Source: Clostridia bacterium
GTDB lineage: Bacteria; Bacillota; Peptococcia; DRI-13; UBA5745
DNA length: 64,000 nucleotides
Direction of reading: 5' to 3'
Assembly (NCBI GenBank): GCA_018434325.1
Contig: JAHDPO010000031.1
Coordinates: forward strand, 1 to 64,000
The notes under the pieces were generated by a model that had not been told where the DNA came from, did no database searches, and saw only the letters and a list, made by a program, of their open reading frames with translations. Every line of letters starts with the position of its first letter. Position 1 is the first letter of the stretch. The position numbers and the translations under genes are program-made. This document shows positions 24,819 through 32,483 of this stretch, in pieces.

Positions 24819-25932
24819 GAAACTATGGCGAAAGCCTTATTATAAGCTAATACAAAAAATCTTTAGGCAAGTGCTTTTGCTTGCTTTTTTCTCCTGCGTA
24901 GTCATTCTCCTGATCCGCTCTCTGGGGCGGGGTTATATCGGCAATGTCATAACAAAAGGGATTGCCAGGTTTTATCAAGTGGGCTGGGATGCTGCAAAAT
25001 ATATATATTATGAGACTGTTCGCCAAAATATTGACTATATTATTCTGGGCGCAATGATCGTCTTTTTCCTGCTGCTGATTCGGCTGCTGTTGTCTTGGTT
25101 CACGAAATACTTTGATGAGATTATCAGCGGCGTCAATGCCCTGGCCAGTGGACAGAAAAGACAAATTGTCATGTCCTCGGAATTGGGCTTTGTGTCGGAC
25201 CAGCTTAACAAGGTGAATGACGAGCTGATTCGCAGCGCTGAAGCTGAACGTGAGGCGGAAAAACGCAAAAATGATTTAGTAGTTTATCTTGCCCATGACA
25301 TAAAGACTCCCCTTACCTCAGTTATCGGCTATTTAAGCCTCCTGGAGGAAAGCCCTCAGCTGCCGGCAGATCAGAGGCAGAAATATATTGAAATCGCATT
25401 GACCAAGGCCCAGCGCCTGGAATGCCTTGTAAGTGAATTCTTTGAAATAACCCGGTATAATCTCCATGATGTACCGCTGCAGAAAAGGAGCATTAATCTA
25501 AGCTATATGATGGAGCAGATTGTTGATGAAGCTTATCCCCAGCTTGCTAAAAACGGTAAAACCGCATCCATCAATATTCCGAAAGAATTAACGGTATATG
25601 CCGATTCCGACAAGCTGGCCAGAGTTTTTAACAATATCTTTAAAAATGCCATTGCTTATAGCGAGGCGGGAAGCGTAATTGAGATTACCGCGGAATCGGA
25701 TCAGCAGAGAACGGTTATCCATTTTAAAAATACAGGTGCAATTCCCCAGAGCGAGCTGGACGCCATCTTTGAAAAATTCTATCGTCTGGACGATGCCCGG
25801 CAAACAGCCACCGGCAATGCGGGGCTTGGCCTTGCTATTGCAAAGGATATTGTGGTCTTGCACGGCGGTACGATTACGGCCGAGAGCCATACAAACTATA
25901 CGGTATTTACCGTTATGCTGCCCGAGCTTTAA
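24808..25932 (+). CDS. VanS-like sensor histidine kinase
   Basis: This 374-residue protein has two membrane segments (about 18-38 and 73-93), a linker, the HisKA motif VVYLAHDIKTPLTSVIGYLSL, KLARVFNNIFKNAIAYS, and a glycine-rich GNAGLGLAIAKDIV ATP lid. FFEITRYNL and EKFYRLDDAR are shared with VanSA. The start appears to be TTG 24808 inside the end of vanR. The extracytoplasmic loop is only about 35 residues, as in VanSA, so it may sense a membrane or cell-wall signal. Confidence 0.88.
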   Translation: MKDKKLWRKPYYKLIQKIFRQVLLLAFFSCVVILLIRSLGRGYIGNVITKGIARFYQVGWDAAKYIYYETVRQNIDYIILGAMIVFFLLLIRLLLSWFTKYFDEIISGVNALASGQKRQIVMSSELGFVSDQLNKVNDELIRSAEAEREAEKRKNDLVVYLAHDIKTPLTSVIGYLSLLEESPQLPADQRQKYIEIALTKAQRLECLVSEFFEITRYNLHDVPLQKRSINLSYMMEQIVDEAYPQLAKNGKTASINIPKELTVYADSDKLARVFNNIFKNAIAYSEAGSVIEITAESDQQRTVIHFKNTGAIPQSELDAIFEKFYRLDDARQTATGNAGLGLAIAKDIVVLHGGTITAESHTNYTVFTVMLPEL

Positions 25933-25940
25933 TCTTGTAA

Positions 25941-25973
25941 TTTCTCCATATTTTCTCCATGTTTTCTCAATGA
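25941..25973 (+). promoter_or_regulatory. Three 11-bp direct repeats, candidate VanR-like operator
   Basis: TTTCTCCATAT, TTTCTCCATGT and TTTCTCAATGA follow one another without gaps. Tandem half-sites at one-helical-turn spacing are the usual binding pattern of OmpR-family regulators. They lie directly downstream of the VanRS-like genes and upstream of the CofE-like gene. Confidence 0.6.
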
Positions 25974-26009
25974 ATTCTTAAGAAAGCAGCCGCTTAATCA
26001 TAAAACATG

Positions 26010-26054
26010 AAAGCTCTTTTCCCGGTACAATCCAGATATCGGGAAAGGAGCTTT
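26010..26054 (+). promoter_or_regulatory. Hairpin that encloses the ribosome-binding site of the CofE-like gene
   Basis: AAAGCTC-TTTTCCCG pairs with CGGGAAA-GGAGCTTT. The 3' arm contains AAAGGAG, the ribosome-binding site for ATG 26057, and is followed by TTTTT. It could act as a terminator for upstream transcripts and at the same time block translation of read-through mRNA. Confidence 0.6.
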
Positions 26055-26056
26055 TT

Positions 26057-26833
26057 ATGATGCGCTATACTGAGGAGAATTTCACACTGCCCTTTGCACC
26101 CAACCCTGGAAAAAGTTTAAACATCATGACCAATTATGGGGTATTTTCACGTTACCCCGTTAAAACTCATGTGATTATGGAGACAGATTCTTTAGGGTCG
26201 GTGCTTGACCATTACCTTACACCCTATTTGCAGCCGGATGATTATGTGTTTATCAGCGAAAAAATAGTGGCAATCACCCAAGGCCGGGCTTTCCCTGTGG
26301 AGGAAATAAAGCCGGGCCGGTGGGCCAGGCTCCTGTCGTCATTTGTGCAGAAATCCTCCTATGGAATCGGATTGGGCATGCCCTGCACCATGGAACTGGC
26401 CATAAGGGAAATTGGCCTGCTAAAAATTCTCTTGGCGGCAGTATGCGCCGCCGTTACAAAACTCTTCGGCATACACGGGGTATTTTATCAAATTTTAGGA
26501 GAGCAAGCCCGAGCCATTGACGGCCCTTGCGATTATACCATACCGCCCTATAACCGTTATGCCAAGCTGGCCCCCAGCCGCCCCAATGAAGTGGCTAAGG
26601 AATTGGCTGCACATATTGGCGTAAAAGTTGTGATCATTGACGCCAATGATTTAGGCGTGGAGGTTCTTGGCCGCTCTCACTTTGATGAGATCGATATTGA
26701 TTTCTGCAAAGAGGTTTTTCGGGATAATCCTCTGGCTCAAGGCGACGAACAGACGCCTCTTTGTATCCTGCGCAGAGTACGGCAAGAGGATGTGAGTCCT
26801 GCTATCCTGAGTCCTAATCCCGAGTCCCGCTAA
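26057..26833 (+). CDS. CofE-like protein (F420-0:gamma-glutamyl ligase family)
   Basis: This 258-residue protein contains TDSLGSVLDHYLTPYLQPDDYVFISEKIVAITQGR, then GPCDYTIPPYNRYAKLAPSRPNEVAKEL and VVIIDANDLGVEVLG, which match the CofE/FbiB ligase fold. Canonical enzymes add glutamate to coenzyme F420. This organism type is not known for F420, and bacterial homologues near VanRS-like pairs may act on another acceptor. It appears to be the only gene controlled by the repeats and hairpin before it. The function should be taken as family-level only. Confidence 0.7.
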   Translation: MMRYTEENFTLPFAPNPGKSLNIMTNYGVFSRYPVKTHVIMETDSLGSVLDHYLTPYLQPDDYVFISEKIVAITQGRAFPVEEIKPGRWARLLSSFVQKSSYGIGLGMPCTMELAIREIGLLKILLAAVCAAVTKLFGIHGVFYQILGEQARAIDGPCDYTIPPYNRYAKLAPSRPNEVAKELAAHIGVKVVIIDANDLGVEVLGRSHFDEIDIDFCKEVFRDNPLAQGDEQTPLCILRRVRQEDVSPAILSPNPESR

Positions 26834-26845
26834 TCCCGAGCCCTG

Positions 26846-28552
26846 CTAGTCCTGAATCCTGCTCATGCGATTGACGGCGGAAATCAGGGCCCGCAGAGAA
26901 GCCTTCCGGATATCCCGGGAGGTGCCGGCGCCAAAACGGGTGCGGCCCTGCTTATCTCTCAGCTGAATGTAAGCCACAGCCCGGGAATCGGAACCGCTGC
27001 TTAAAGCGTGCTGGTCGTAGGAAAGGAAGTCGTAGTCGGCGGCGCCCAGGGTTTTCAGGGCATCGTAAAGAGCATCGATAGGTCCGTTGCCCTTGCCCTC
27101 TGCTTCCCTGGATTCTCCCTGATAAGTGATAACGCCGCTGAAATGGACTTCGTTGTCTTCCTCATCGGCCTCGTTAAGATAAGCGGTGCGGAAGGAGTTC
27201 AGCTCATAGGGGCCTGCCGGCCGGACAAACTCCTCGGAGAAAATAGCCAGCAGGGTCTCAGCGTTGATTTCAATATTATCTCTGTCAGCTCTGTCTCCGA
27301 TCACTTGGCCCAGCTCCGGCAGCATGGCTTTAGGGAGCTTGTAGCCGAAAAGATTTTCCAGAATAAAGCCGGCGCCGGCTTTAGCCGATTGGCTGTTGAT
27401 ACGGAGGATGGGATCGTACTGCCGGCCCACATCGGCGGGGTCCAGAGGCAAATAAGGCACTTGCCAGGCGGTGAGCCGCCGTTTTTTGCGCTGGCTGAGG
27501 CCGTTGAGAATGGCGTCTTGCTGGGCGCCGGCTAAAGCGGTGTAAACCAGCTCGCCGGCGTAAGGCTGGCGGGGGCCTACCGGCAGATGGGTAGTCTTCT
27601 GGCAGACCTGCCGGATTTTGTTGATATCACTGAAATCCAGGCCGGGATCGATGCCCTGGCTATAGAGATTAAGGGCCAAAGTGATCAGGTCCGCATTGCC
27701 GGCCCGGGAGCCGCTGCCAAATAAGGAGCCCTCTATGCGCTGCGCCCCTGCCAGCATAGCCAATTCGGCGGCGGCCACAGCTGAGCCCCGGTCATTGGCA
27801 GGGCGGACACTAAGGATAAAGCGGCCGCGGCAGCCGCTGCTTTGGCAGAACCACTCGATTTGATCCGCATAATGATTAGGCGTACATCTTTCCACAGTGG
27901 CCGGCAGACCGAGAATAACCGGATTTTCCGGCTCCGCCTCAAGGGCGTCCAGCACCTCTGCCGCCATACGCAAGGCAAAGGCCGGCTCCGTTTCCGTGAA
28001 GCCTTCCAAAGAATAGGCATAGGTCAGCTTCAGGCCTTTTTGCCGGGCTGCCCGGCCCAGCCTGCCAATTTGGCCGGCGCAATCCTTAGCTGCCGCCGCG
28101 ACAGCCTCCGGCCCGCCGGGATGAATCAGTTCCCGCTGTAAAGGGCTGGTGCAGCTGAAAAAATGAAATATTACTTCCGCGGCCCCTTCGACAGCTTGGA
28201 AGGTTTTTTCGATCAAGCTTTCCGTACAGGGGCTCGTTACCTGTAAAGCCACGCCGTCGGGGATCAGCCGCTGATCGATTAAGTGGCGCAGAAAGGCATG
28301 ATCGGCCTGATCCTGCCCCGGGCAGCCGATCTCAATTTCCTTAAAGCCGATTGACGTCAGAAGCTGAAAGAGCTCCAGCTTTTCCTCCAAGCTCATGGCA
28401 ATGGGTAAGGCTTGGCTGCCGTCGCTAAGGTCTACGCTGCACCAAAGGGGCCTCTGGCTGATGGTCCGGGAAGGCCAGGTGCGGCCGGGCAGGTCCGCCG
28501 GCACGCAAGGCTTGTATTTGGGGGAAGGATCTTTCATACCGCTGGCTGACAT
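26846..28552 (-). CDS. 2-isopropylmalate synthase (LeuA type 2) homologue lacking key catalytic residues
   Basis: This 568-residue protein aligns along its whole length with actinobacterial-type LeuA: TIM-barrel, then the C-terminal regulatory domain (SSGSDSRAVAYIQL). Key positions differ. DLRDGNQ is DLSDGSQ (41-47), losing the catalytic Arg; the metal-binding HPHNDRG is RPANDRG (250-256), losing both His; GNGERTGN is GSGSRAGN. Canonical enzymes condense 2-oxoisovalerate and acetyl-CoA using a divalent metal. This protein should not bind the metal in the normal way, so it may be a pseudoenzyme, a regulator or a changed activity. AGGAGGTAACGATT precedes the ATG. A structured leader lies upstream. 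Confidence 0.8.
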   Translation of the reverse strand: MSASGMKDPSPKYKPCVPADLPGRTWPSRTISQRPLWCSVDLSDGSQALPIAMSLEEKLELFQLLTSIGFKEIEIGCPGQDQADHAFLRHLIDQRLIPDGVALQVTSPCTESLIEKTFQAVEGAAEVIFHFFSCTSPLQRELIHPGGPEAVAAAAKDCAGQIGRLGRAARQKGLKLTYAYSLEGFTETEPAFALRMAAEVLDALEAEPENPVILGLPATVERCTPNHYADQIEWFCQSSGCRGRFILSVRPANDRGSAVAAAELAMLAGAQRIEGSLFGSGSRAGNADLITLALNLYSQGIDPGLDFSDINKIRQVCQKTTHLPVGPRQPYAGELVYTALAGAQQDAILNGLSQRKKRRLTAWQVPYLPLDPADVGRQYDPILRINSQSAKAGAGFILENLFGYKLPKAMLPELGQVIGDRADRDNIEINAETLLAIFSEEFVRPAGPYELNSFRTAYLNEADEEDNEVHFSGVITYQGESREAEGKGNGPIDALYDALKTLGAADYDFLSYDQHALSSGSDSRAVAYIQLRDKQGRTRFGAGTSRDIRKASLRALISAVNRMSRIQD

Positions 28553-28750
28553 AATCGTTACCTCCTTGACAAAATAGGCTTAATCAGAAAATGGAATTTT
28601 TAGGCCCCGGATGCTCAAATTTGTGAGTTGTGTGGTGTTTGATCCGACTTCAGACCCGTTTTGGGGATTGGCAATTGCACATAACTCGATTTTTTGAGCA
28701 TCGGACTCTCTAGTGGGAGCTCGGCAGTGACTTGGCTTTTAAAACAATTT

Positions 28751-28885
28751 AAAAAATAAAAGCCGTCAGCTCTATCGTTTAGAGGCGACGGTCAGGGGAA
28801 ACGCTCCGAGGCCGGTTCCCTTGTCTTGCCTATTGCCTCGCATTAACCGGCAGCTTTCCGAAGTCCAAGGTGAAGATGTTGCTCT
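28751..28885 (-). ncRNA. Structured leader RNA with terminator upstream of the LeuA-like gene
   Basis: On the minus strand about 135 nt fold into several stems: GCCGGTT/AACCGGC around a GCGAGGCAATAGGC loop, a competing GGGAA/TTCCC pairing, and a final CCGTC-GC-CTCTA/TAGAG-CT-GACGG stem followed by a T-rich run (28751-28761). Competing stems before a terminator are typical of a riboswitch or attenuator. I did not recognise a known class, and no T-box sequence is present. A free small RNA is also possible, since the gene begins 200 nt later. Confidence 0.5.
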
Positions 28886-28975
28886 ATCCGCGTAATATGG
28901 TAAATGATGAGTCAAATGTAGCATGATTCAGTAAATAAAACAAGAAAAAAATTTGAAAACCAAATAAATTTGATA

Positions 28976-29003
28976 TTGACTATCTTTGACTATTTGCTAT
29001 AAT
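28976..29003 (+). promoter_or_regulatory. Sigma-A promoter of hsp20
   Basis: TTGACT (28976-28981), a 16-nt spacer and a perfect TATAAT (28998-29003) precede the CIRCE element and the hsp20 gene. Confidence 0.85.
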
Positions 29004-29014
29004 AGAGATAGAAA

Positions 29015-29041
29015 TTAGCACTCGATGATGTAGAGTGCTAA
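29015..29041 (+). promoter_or_regulatory. CIRCE operator (HrcA binding site)
   Basis: TTAGCACTC-N9-GAGTGCTAA matches the CIRCE consensus without mismatch and lies just downstream of the promoter. HrcA would repress hsp20 here until heat stress. Confidence 0.95.
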
Positions 29042-29067
29042 AATATAATAGCAAGGGAGTTGTTAAC

Positions 29068-29502
29068 ATGACTGGGCTTATTCCATTCAACAGAAGAGGA
29101 GACCTTTCCAGAGACCGATTGTTCAACATGATGGACGACTTCTTTAATGATTCTTGGCTGCCCGGAAGGAGCTTGCTAAGCGATACATTTAAAGTGGACG
29201 TCAAAGAGAATGAAAACGATTACACCATTGAAGCGGATTTGCCGGGAGTGCAGAAAGAACAAATCAATCTGGAACTCAATGAAGGCCGGCTGACCATCGC
29301 CGTTGTCCGTAATGAAGAGGTTGAGGAGGAGAAGAAGGGTTATATTCATAAGGAAAGAAGGCATTCTTCCATGCAGCGTTCCGTATATCTGGCCGATGCC
29401 GATAATGAAGGGGTAAACGCTAAGCTGAACGATGGTGTGCTGACGGTCTCGATACCGAAAAAACCGCAGATCGACTATAAAAAGCGGATTGAAATTCAGT
29501 AA
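29068..29502 (+). CDS. Hsp20/alpha-crystallin small heat-shock protein
   Basis: This 144-residue protein has a short N-terminal arm (FNRRGDLSRDRLFNMMDDFF) and an alpha-crystallin domain (FKVDVKENENDYTIEADLPGVQKEQINLELNEGRLTI is the first half; AKLNDGVLTVSIPK the conserved end). It holds unfolding proteins in a refoldable state. ATG 29068 follows AAGGGAGTTGTTAAC. Control by CIRCE is notable, since in many Bacillota hsp20 belongs to other stress regulons and CIRCE serves groESL and dnaK. Confidence 0.93.
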   Translation: MTGLIPFNRRGDLSRDRLFNMMDDFFNDSWLPGRSLLSDTFKVDVKENENDYTIEADLPGVQKEQINLELNEGRLTIAVVRNEEVEEEKKGYIHKERRHSSMQRSVYLADADNEGVNAKLNDGVLTVSIPKKPQIDYKKRIEIQ

Positions 29503-29541
29503 ATCTTCCTGCTTCAATAACTTCCCTAAAAATCCTGTAAA

Positions 29542-29577
29542 AATGAGCTGTCGCAAATTTGCGGCAGCTCATTTTTT
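29542..29577 (+). terminator. Intrinsic terminator of hsp20
   Basis: ATGAGCTGTCGCAAA pairs with TTTGCGGCAGCTCAT (one mismatch), followed by TTTTTT. The rest of the gap to 29862 holds a second small hairpin (about 29613-29640) and no gene. Confidence 0.9.
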
Positions 29578-29759
29578 GCAGCGTGCCATACTTTGATGGG
29601 CAGCTCCATTTATGCAAATCTGCAAGCGGCAGGTTTGCACTCCGCATCGGAAGCTTTTATTCAAATTGCTGGAGGATTAAAAGGCTGAAGAGGTGAAGAA
29701 CCCTAAATTTACCCCGCCCGTACATCAAAGGAGTTTTGCCACAGCCCTTTTGCAACTTA

Positions 29760-29786
29760 TTCACCGCGCTTTCACACTCTTTTCAC
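29760..29786 (+). promoter_or_regulatory. Three TTCAC direct repeats at 11-bp period before the efflux operon
   Basis: TTCAC occurs at 29760, 29771 and 29782, exactly one helical turn apart. This architecture mirrors the repeats at 25941-25973 and suggests an OmpR-family regulator, possibly the VanR-like one, acting on the macA-macB operon. Confidence 0.4.
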
Positions 29787-29862
29787 ATACAAGGTTTAAA
29801 CTGGAAGATAACAGGATTCTTGTTTTAAACGCAAGCAGTAAATTATTGTAGGAGGCGTTGGC

Positions 29863-31779
29863 ATGGCAGCGAAGAAAAGGTGGAAGTGGATATTGGTGAT
29901 TCTGGTATTGGCAGCGACGGCGGGAGCCGGCTATAAATTTTTGTATAAAGGAAATACGGCGGTGGCTGCCAATCCTGCCGCTACCCTGCGAACCAGCAGC
30001 GTCATTCGGGGCAGTATCAGCTCTATGGTTACCGGCAGCGGCTCCGTAGCCACTTCCAGAGAGCAAAGCCTGACCGCCCCCGGGGCCTCCACCTTGCTGG
30101 AGGTGCATGCTGAGGATGGGCAGAGGGTTGCCAAAGGCGATCTGCTTTTTGTACTGGATTGCCCCGAGGTAGAGTCCTCTCAGCAGGCGCTGTCCCAATA
30201 TCAGTACCAGCTGGAGGAATATTATGCCGCCCGGGAAGAATTACAGCGCCAGGCGGATAAGGATTATTTGGTCACTTCTGTAGGAGCCAAGGTGGGAGAA
30301 AAACTGACCAAGAATGGCTCTTTGCTGTCTTTGCTGGATATCAGCGCCATGACCCTGCAAGTCCCTGCCGAGGAAGGCGCGGCTTGGGCGGCAGGTCAGC
30401 AGGTTCAGGTTTCTTTGCTGGAGTACGGCAATACGGTAAACGGTACTTTAGCCGGCCAGCCTACTGCTGCCAGCAGCAACGGTATGGAATATTTGATCTT
30501 TACCTTGCAGTTGGATAAAGGCCAGCGCATTGCAGGAGAGACTTATGGCCAGGCCTATAATCAGGATTTGAGCAGCCAGGCGGTGGTAATGCTTAAGCCC
30601 AACAGCGAAACACTGATCAAGGTCCCCGCTGACGGCTATCTGGATGAGCTTAATGTGACGGAAGGTGAGGTCGTAAAAGCCGGTACCTTAATGTATAAGA
30701 TCAGCAGCACCAACCTGGAATCTCAAATTTCCGAGGCTAGTTCGGAAATGCAGGTGGCCATGGCTCAGCTGAAGCAAAAGAAAACCACCTTGACGGCAGA
30801 CTTTGACGGCATTTATTATGCGGCCGCCGACAGCTCCGGGCCTAAAAACACCTTTCAGCAAGTAGGAGACAGCCTGACGGCCAACCAAAGCCTGGGCAAA
30901 GTGGTGGATGGGGAGAGAATGCAGATCGTCTTTAATGTAGACGAGCTGGATATTGCTAAGGTGGAGATCGGGCAGGAAGTCAAGGTGGTGGCCGATGCTT
31001 TGCCGGATAAGAGTTACACCGGCCGGGTAGCCAGGATCGCCCAGGAAGGCTCCAGCTCCGGCAACGTGGCTTATTATTGGGTGCTGATCGAAGTGACGGA
31101 GTGGCAGGGGCTGAAGGTAGGCATGACTACCAGCCTGGAAATCGTGGTGGATCAGTCGGAAGATACTTTGATGGTGCCTATTAATGCCGTCCATACGGCC
31201 AGAGGGACTAAATACGTGATCCTGGCGGCGGATCAAAGCAATCCGGCAGCCATCGCCGGGGCAGGAGCCGTCACGATCCGGGAAAGACCCGCAGGGGAGC
31301 AGAGCGGCGTCGGGGAGCAACCCACCGGCAATGAGCAGAATAATGCAGGTCAGCAAAACGGCGGTGGTCAGCCAAGTGGCGATCAGCAAAACAATAGCAG
31401 CGCCGAGACCCCCAGGCTGAAAAGCAGCGGCGAGCAGCCCGACAGCAACACGCAACCAGGTGGCGCGGTGGCAGCACCCAAGGCAGCCGGCAGCAGCCAG
31501 CAGCCCGGCAGCAGCAATGGCCAGAAGGGCTTGCAGCTGCCGGAGCGGGCGGTGATTGTGGAAACCGGCATCATCAACGATACCTATGTTGAAATTCTTT
31601 CCGGCTTGGAAGAAGGCCAGATTGTCGAGGTGGCCGGCACCACCGCCACCAGTAATACGGGGCAAAACTTTATGATGATGGGCCCCGGCGGCGGCATGGG
31701 TGGTGTGGGCGGCGGCGTTGGCACCGTAAGGGTCACGACCTCCGGCGGCGGCGGCAGGCCCGGCGGCGGCGGCCGCTGA
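29863..31779 (+). CDS. MacA-like periplasmic adaptor (HlyD/RND family) with long low-complexity linker
   Basis: This 638-residue protein has an N-terminal membrane anchor (WILVILVLAATAGAGYKF), a barrel-sandwich hybrid domain split by a short coiled coil, and a beta-barrel domain (VDELDIAKVEIGQEVKVVADAL). The unusual part is about residues 470-560, rich in Gln, Gly, Asn and Ser, plus a C-terminal tail of almost only Gly with Arg and Pro after residue 605. Such adaptors couple an ABC permease to an outer component or the cell wall. GTAGGAGGCGTTGGC precedes the ATG. It is first in an operon with macB-type genes and a TolC-like gene. Confidence 0.85.
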   Translation: MAAKKRWKWILVILVLAATAGAGYKFLYKGNTAVAANPAATLRTSSVIRGSISSMVTGSGSVATSREQSLTAPGASTLLEVHAEDGQRVAKGDLLFVLDCPEVESSQQALSQYQYQLEEYYAAREELQRQADKDYLVTSVGAKVGEKLTKNGSLLSLLDISAMTLQVPAEEGAAWAAGQQVQVSLLEYGNTVNGTLAGQPTAASSNGMEYLIFTLQLDKGQRIAGETYGQAYNQDLSSQAVVMLKPNSETLIKVPADGYLDELNVTEGEVVKAGTLMYKISSTNLESQISEASSEMQVAMAQLKQKKTTLTADFDGIYYAAADSSGPKNTFQQVGDSLTANQSLGKVVDGERMQIVFNVDELDIAKVEIGQEVKVVADALPDKSYTGRVARIAQEGSSSGNVAYYWVLIEVTEWQGLKVGMTTSLEIVVDQSEDTLMVPINAVHTARGTKYVILAADQSNPAAIAGAGAVTIRERPAGEQSGVGEQPTGNEQNNAGQQNGGGQPSGDQQNNSSAETPRLKSSGEQPDSNTQPGGAVAAPKAAGSSQQPGSSNGQKGLQLPERAVIVETGIINDTYVEILSGLEEGQIVEVAGTTATSNTGQNFMMMGPGGGMGGVGGGVGTVRVTTSGGGGRPGGGGR

Positions 31780-31793
31780 GAGGAGGGTGAAAC

Positions 31794-32483
31794 ATGAGCC
31801 TTCTGGAAATGAAAAACATTAGCAAGGTTTATCAAATGGGCAAAGAAGAGCTTTACGCTTTAAAGGATATTTCCCTGGAGGTGGCGGAAGGCGAATTTGT
31901 GGCCATCATCGGGCCCTCGGGCTCCGGCAAGTCCACATTGATGAATCTTATCGGCTGCCTGGATGTGCCCACCTCCGGCACCTATAGGCTGGACGGCAAG
32001 GACGTATCGGATCTCAGCGGCGACCAGCAAGCCACCATCCGCAATGAGAAAATCGGCTTCATCTTTCAGGGCTTTAATCTGCTGTCAAAACTGACTGCTT
32101 TGGAGAATGTGGAGCTGCCTCTGCTTTATCGCAACATTCCTGCCGACCAGCGGCGGCAGCGGGCCCTTGAGGCTTTGGAGAAAGTGGGCCTGGCCGACCG
32201 TGCCGGCCATAAGCCTACGGAATTATCGGGAGGCCAGCAGCAGCGGGTGGCTATTGCCCGAGCCTTGGCCGGCAGCCCGCCGATTTTACTGGCCGACGAG
32301 CCTATCGGCAATCTGGACAGCAAGTCCGGCAAGGAGGTAACCAGCTTGATGCATAAGCTCCATCAGCAAGGCCATACCATTGTGCTGATCACCCATAATC
32401 AGGATCAGGCCAATGAAGCCCAAAGGAAAATTGCCATTTATGACGGCAATATCTTATCTGATGAGAAGGTGATCCGTAAGTGA
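31794..32483 (+). CDS. MacB-type ABC transporter ATPase
   Basis: This 229-residue ATPase has Walker A GPSGSGKST, Q-loop FQGFNLL, signature LSGGQQQRVAIARAL, Walker B ILLADEPIGNLD and the H-loop ITHN. MNLIGCLDVPTSG and LDSKSGKEV are typical of the LolD/MacB branch. It powers the permease encoded next and overlaps its start. Substrates of such pumps include peptides, antibiotics and lipids; the sequence does not tell which. Confidence 0.92.
   Translation: MSLLEMKNISKVYQMGKEELYALKDISLEVAEGEFVAIIGPSGSGKSTLMNLIGCLDVPTSGTYRLDGKDVSDLSGDQQATIRNEKIGFIFQGFNLLSKLTALENVELPLLYRNIPADQRRQRALEALEKVGLADRAGHKPTELSGGQQQRVAIARALAGSPPILLADEPIGNLDSKSGKEVTSLMHKLHQQGHTIVLITHNQDQANEAQRKIAIYDGNILSDEKVIRK

Noticed and set aside
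24123-26833. A vancomycin resistance cluster
   Set aside because: Only VanR/VanS-like regulators are present; no vanH, ligase vanA/B or vanX homologue lies nearby.
28751-28885. T-box leader for the LeuA-like gene
   Set aside because: No T-box sequence of the TGGNACCGCG type and no specifier loop arrangement could be found.
30688-31665. A 325-codon minus-strand frame inside the adaptor gene
   Set aside because: It has no recognisable domain and mirrors the low-complexity coding of the plus-strand gene.
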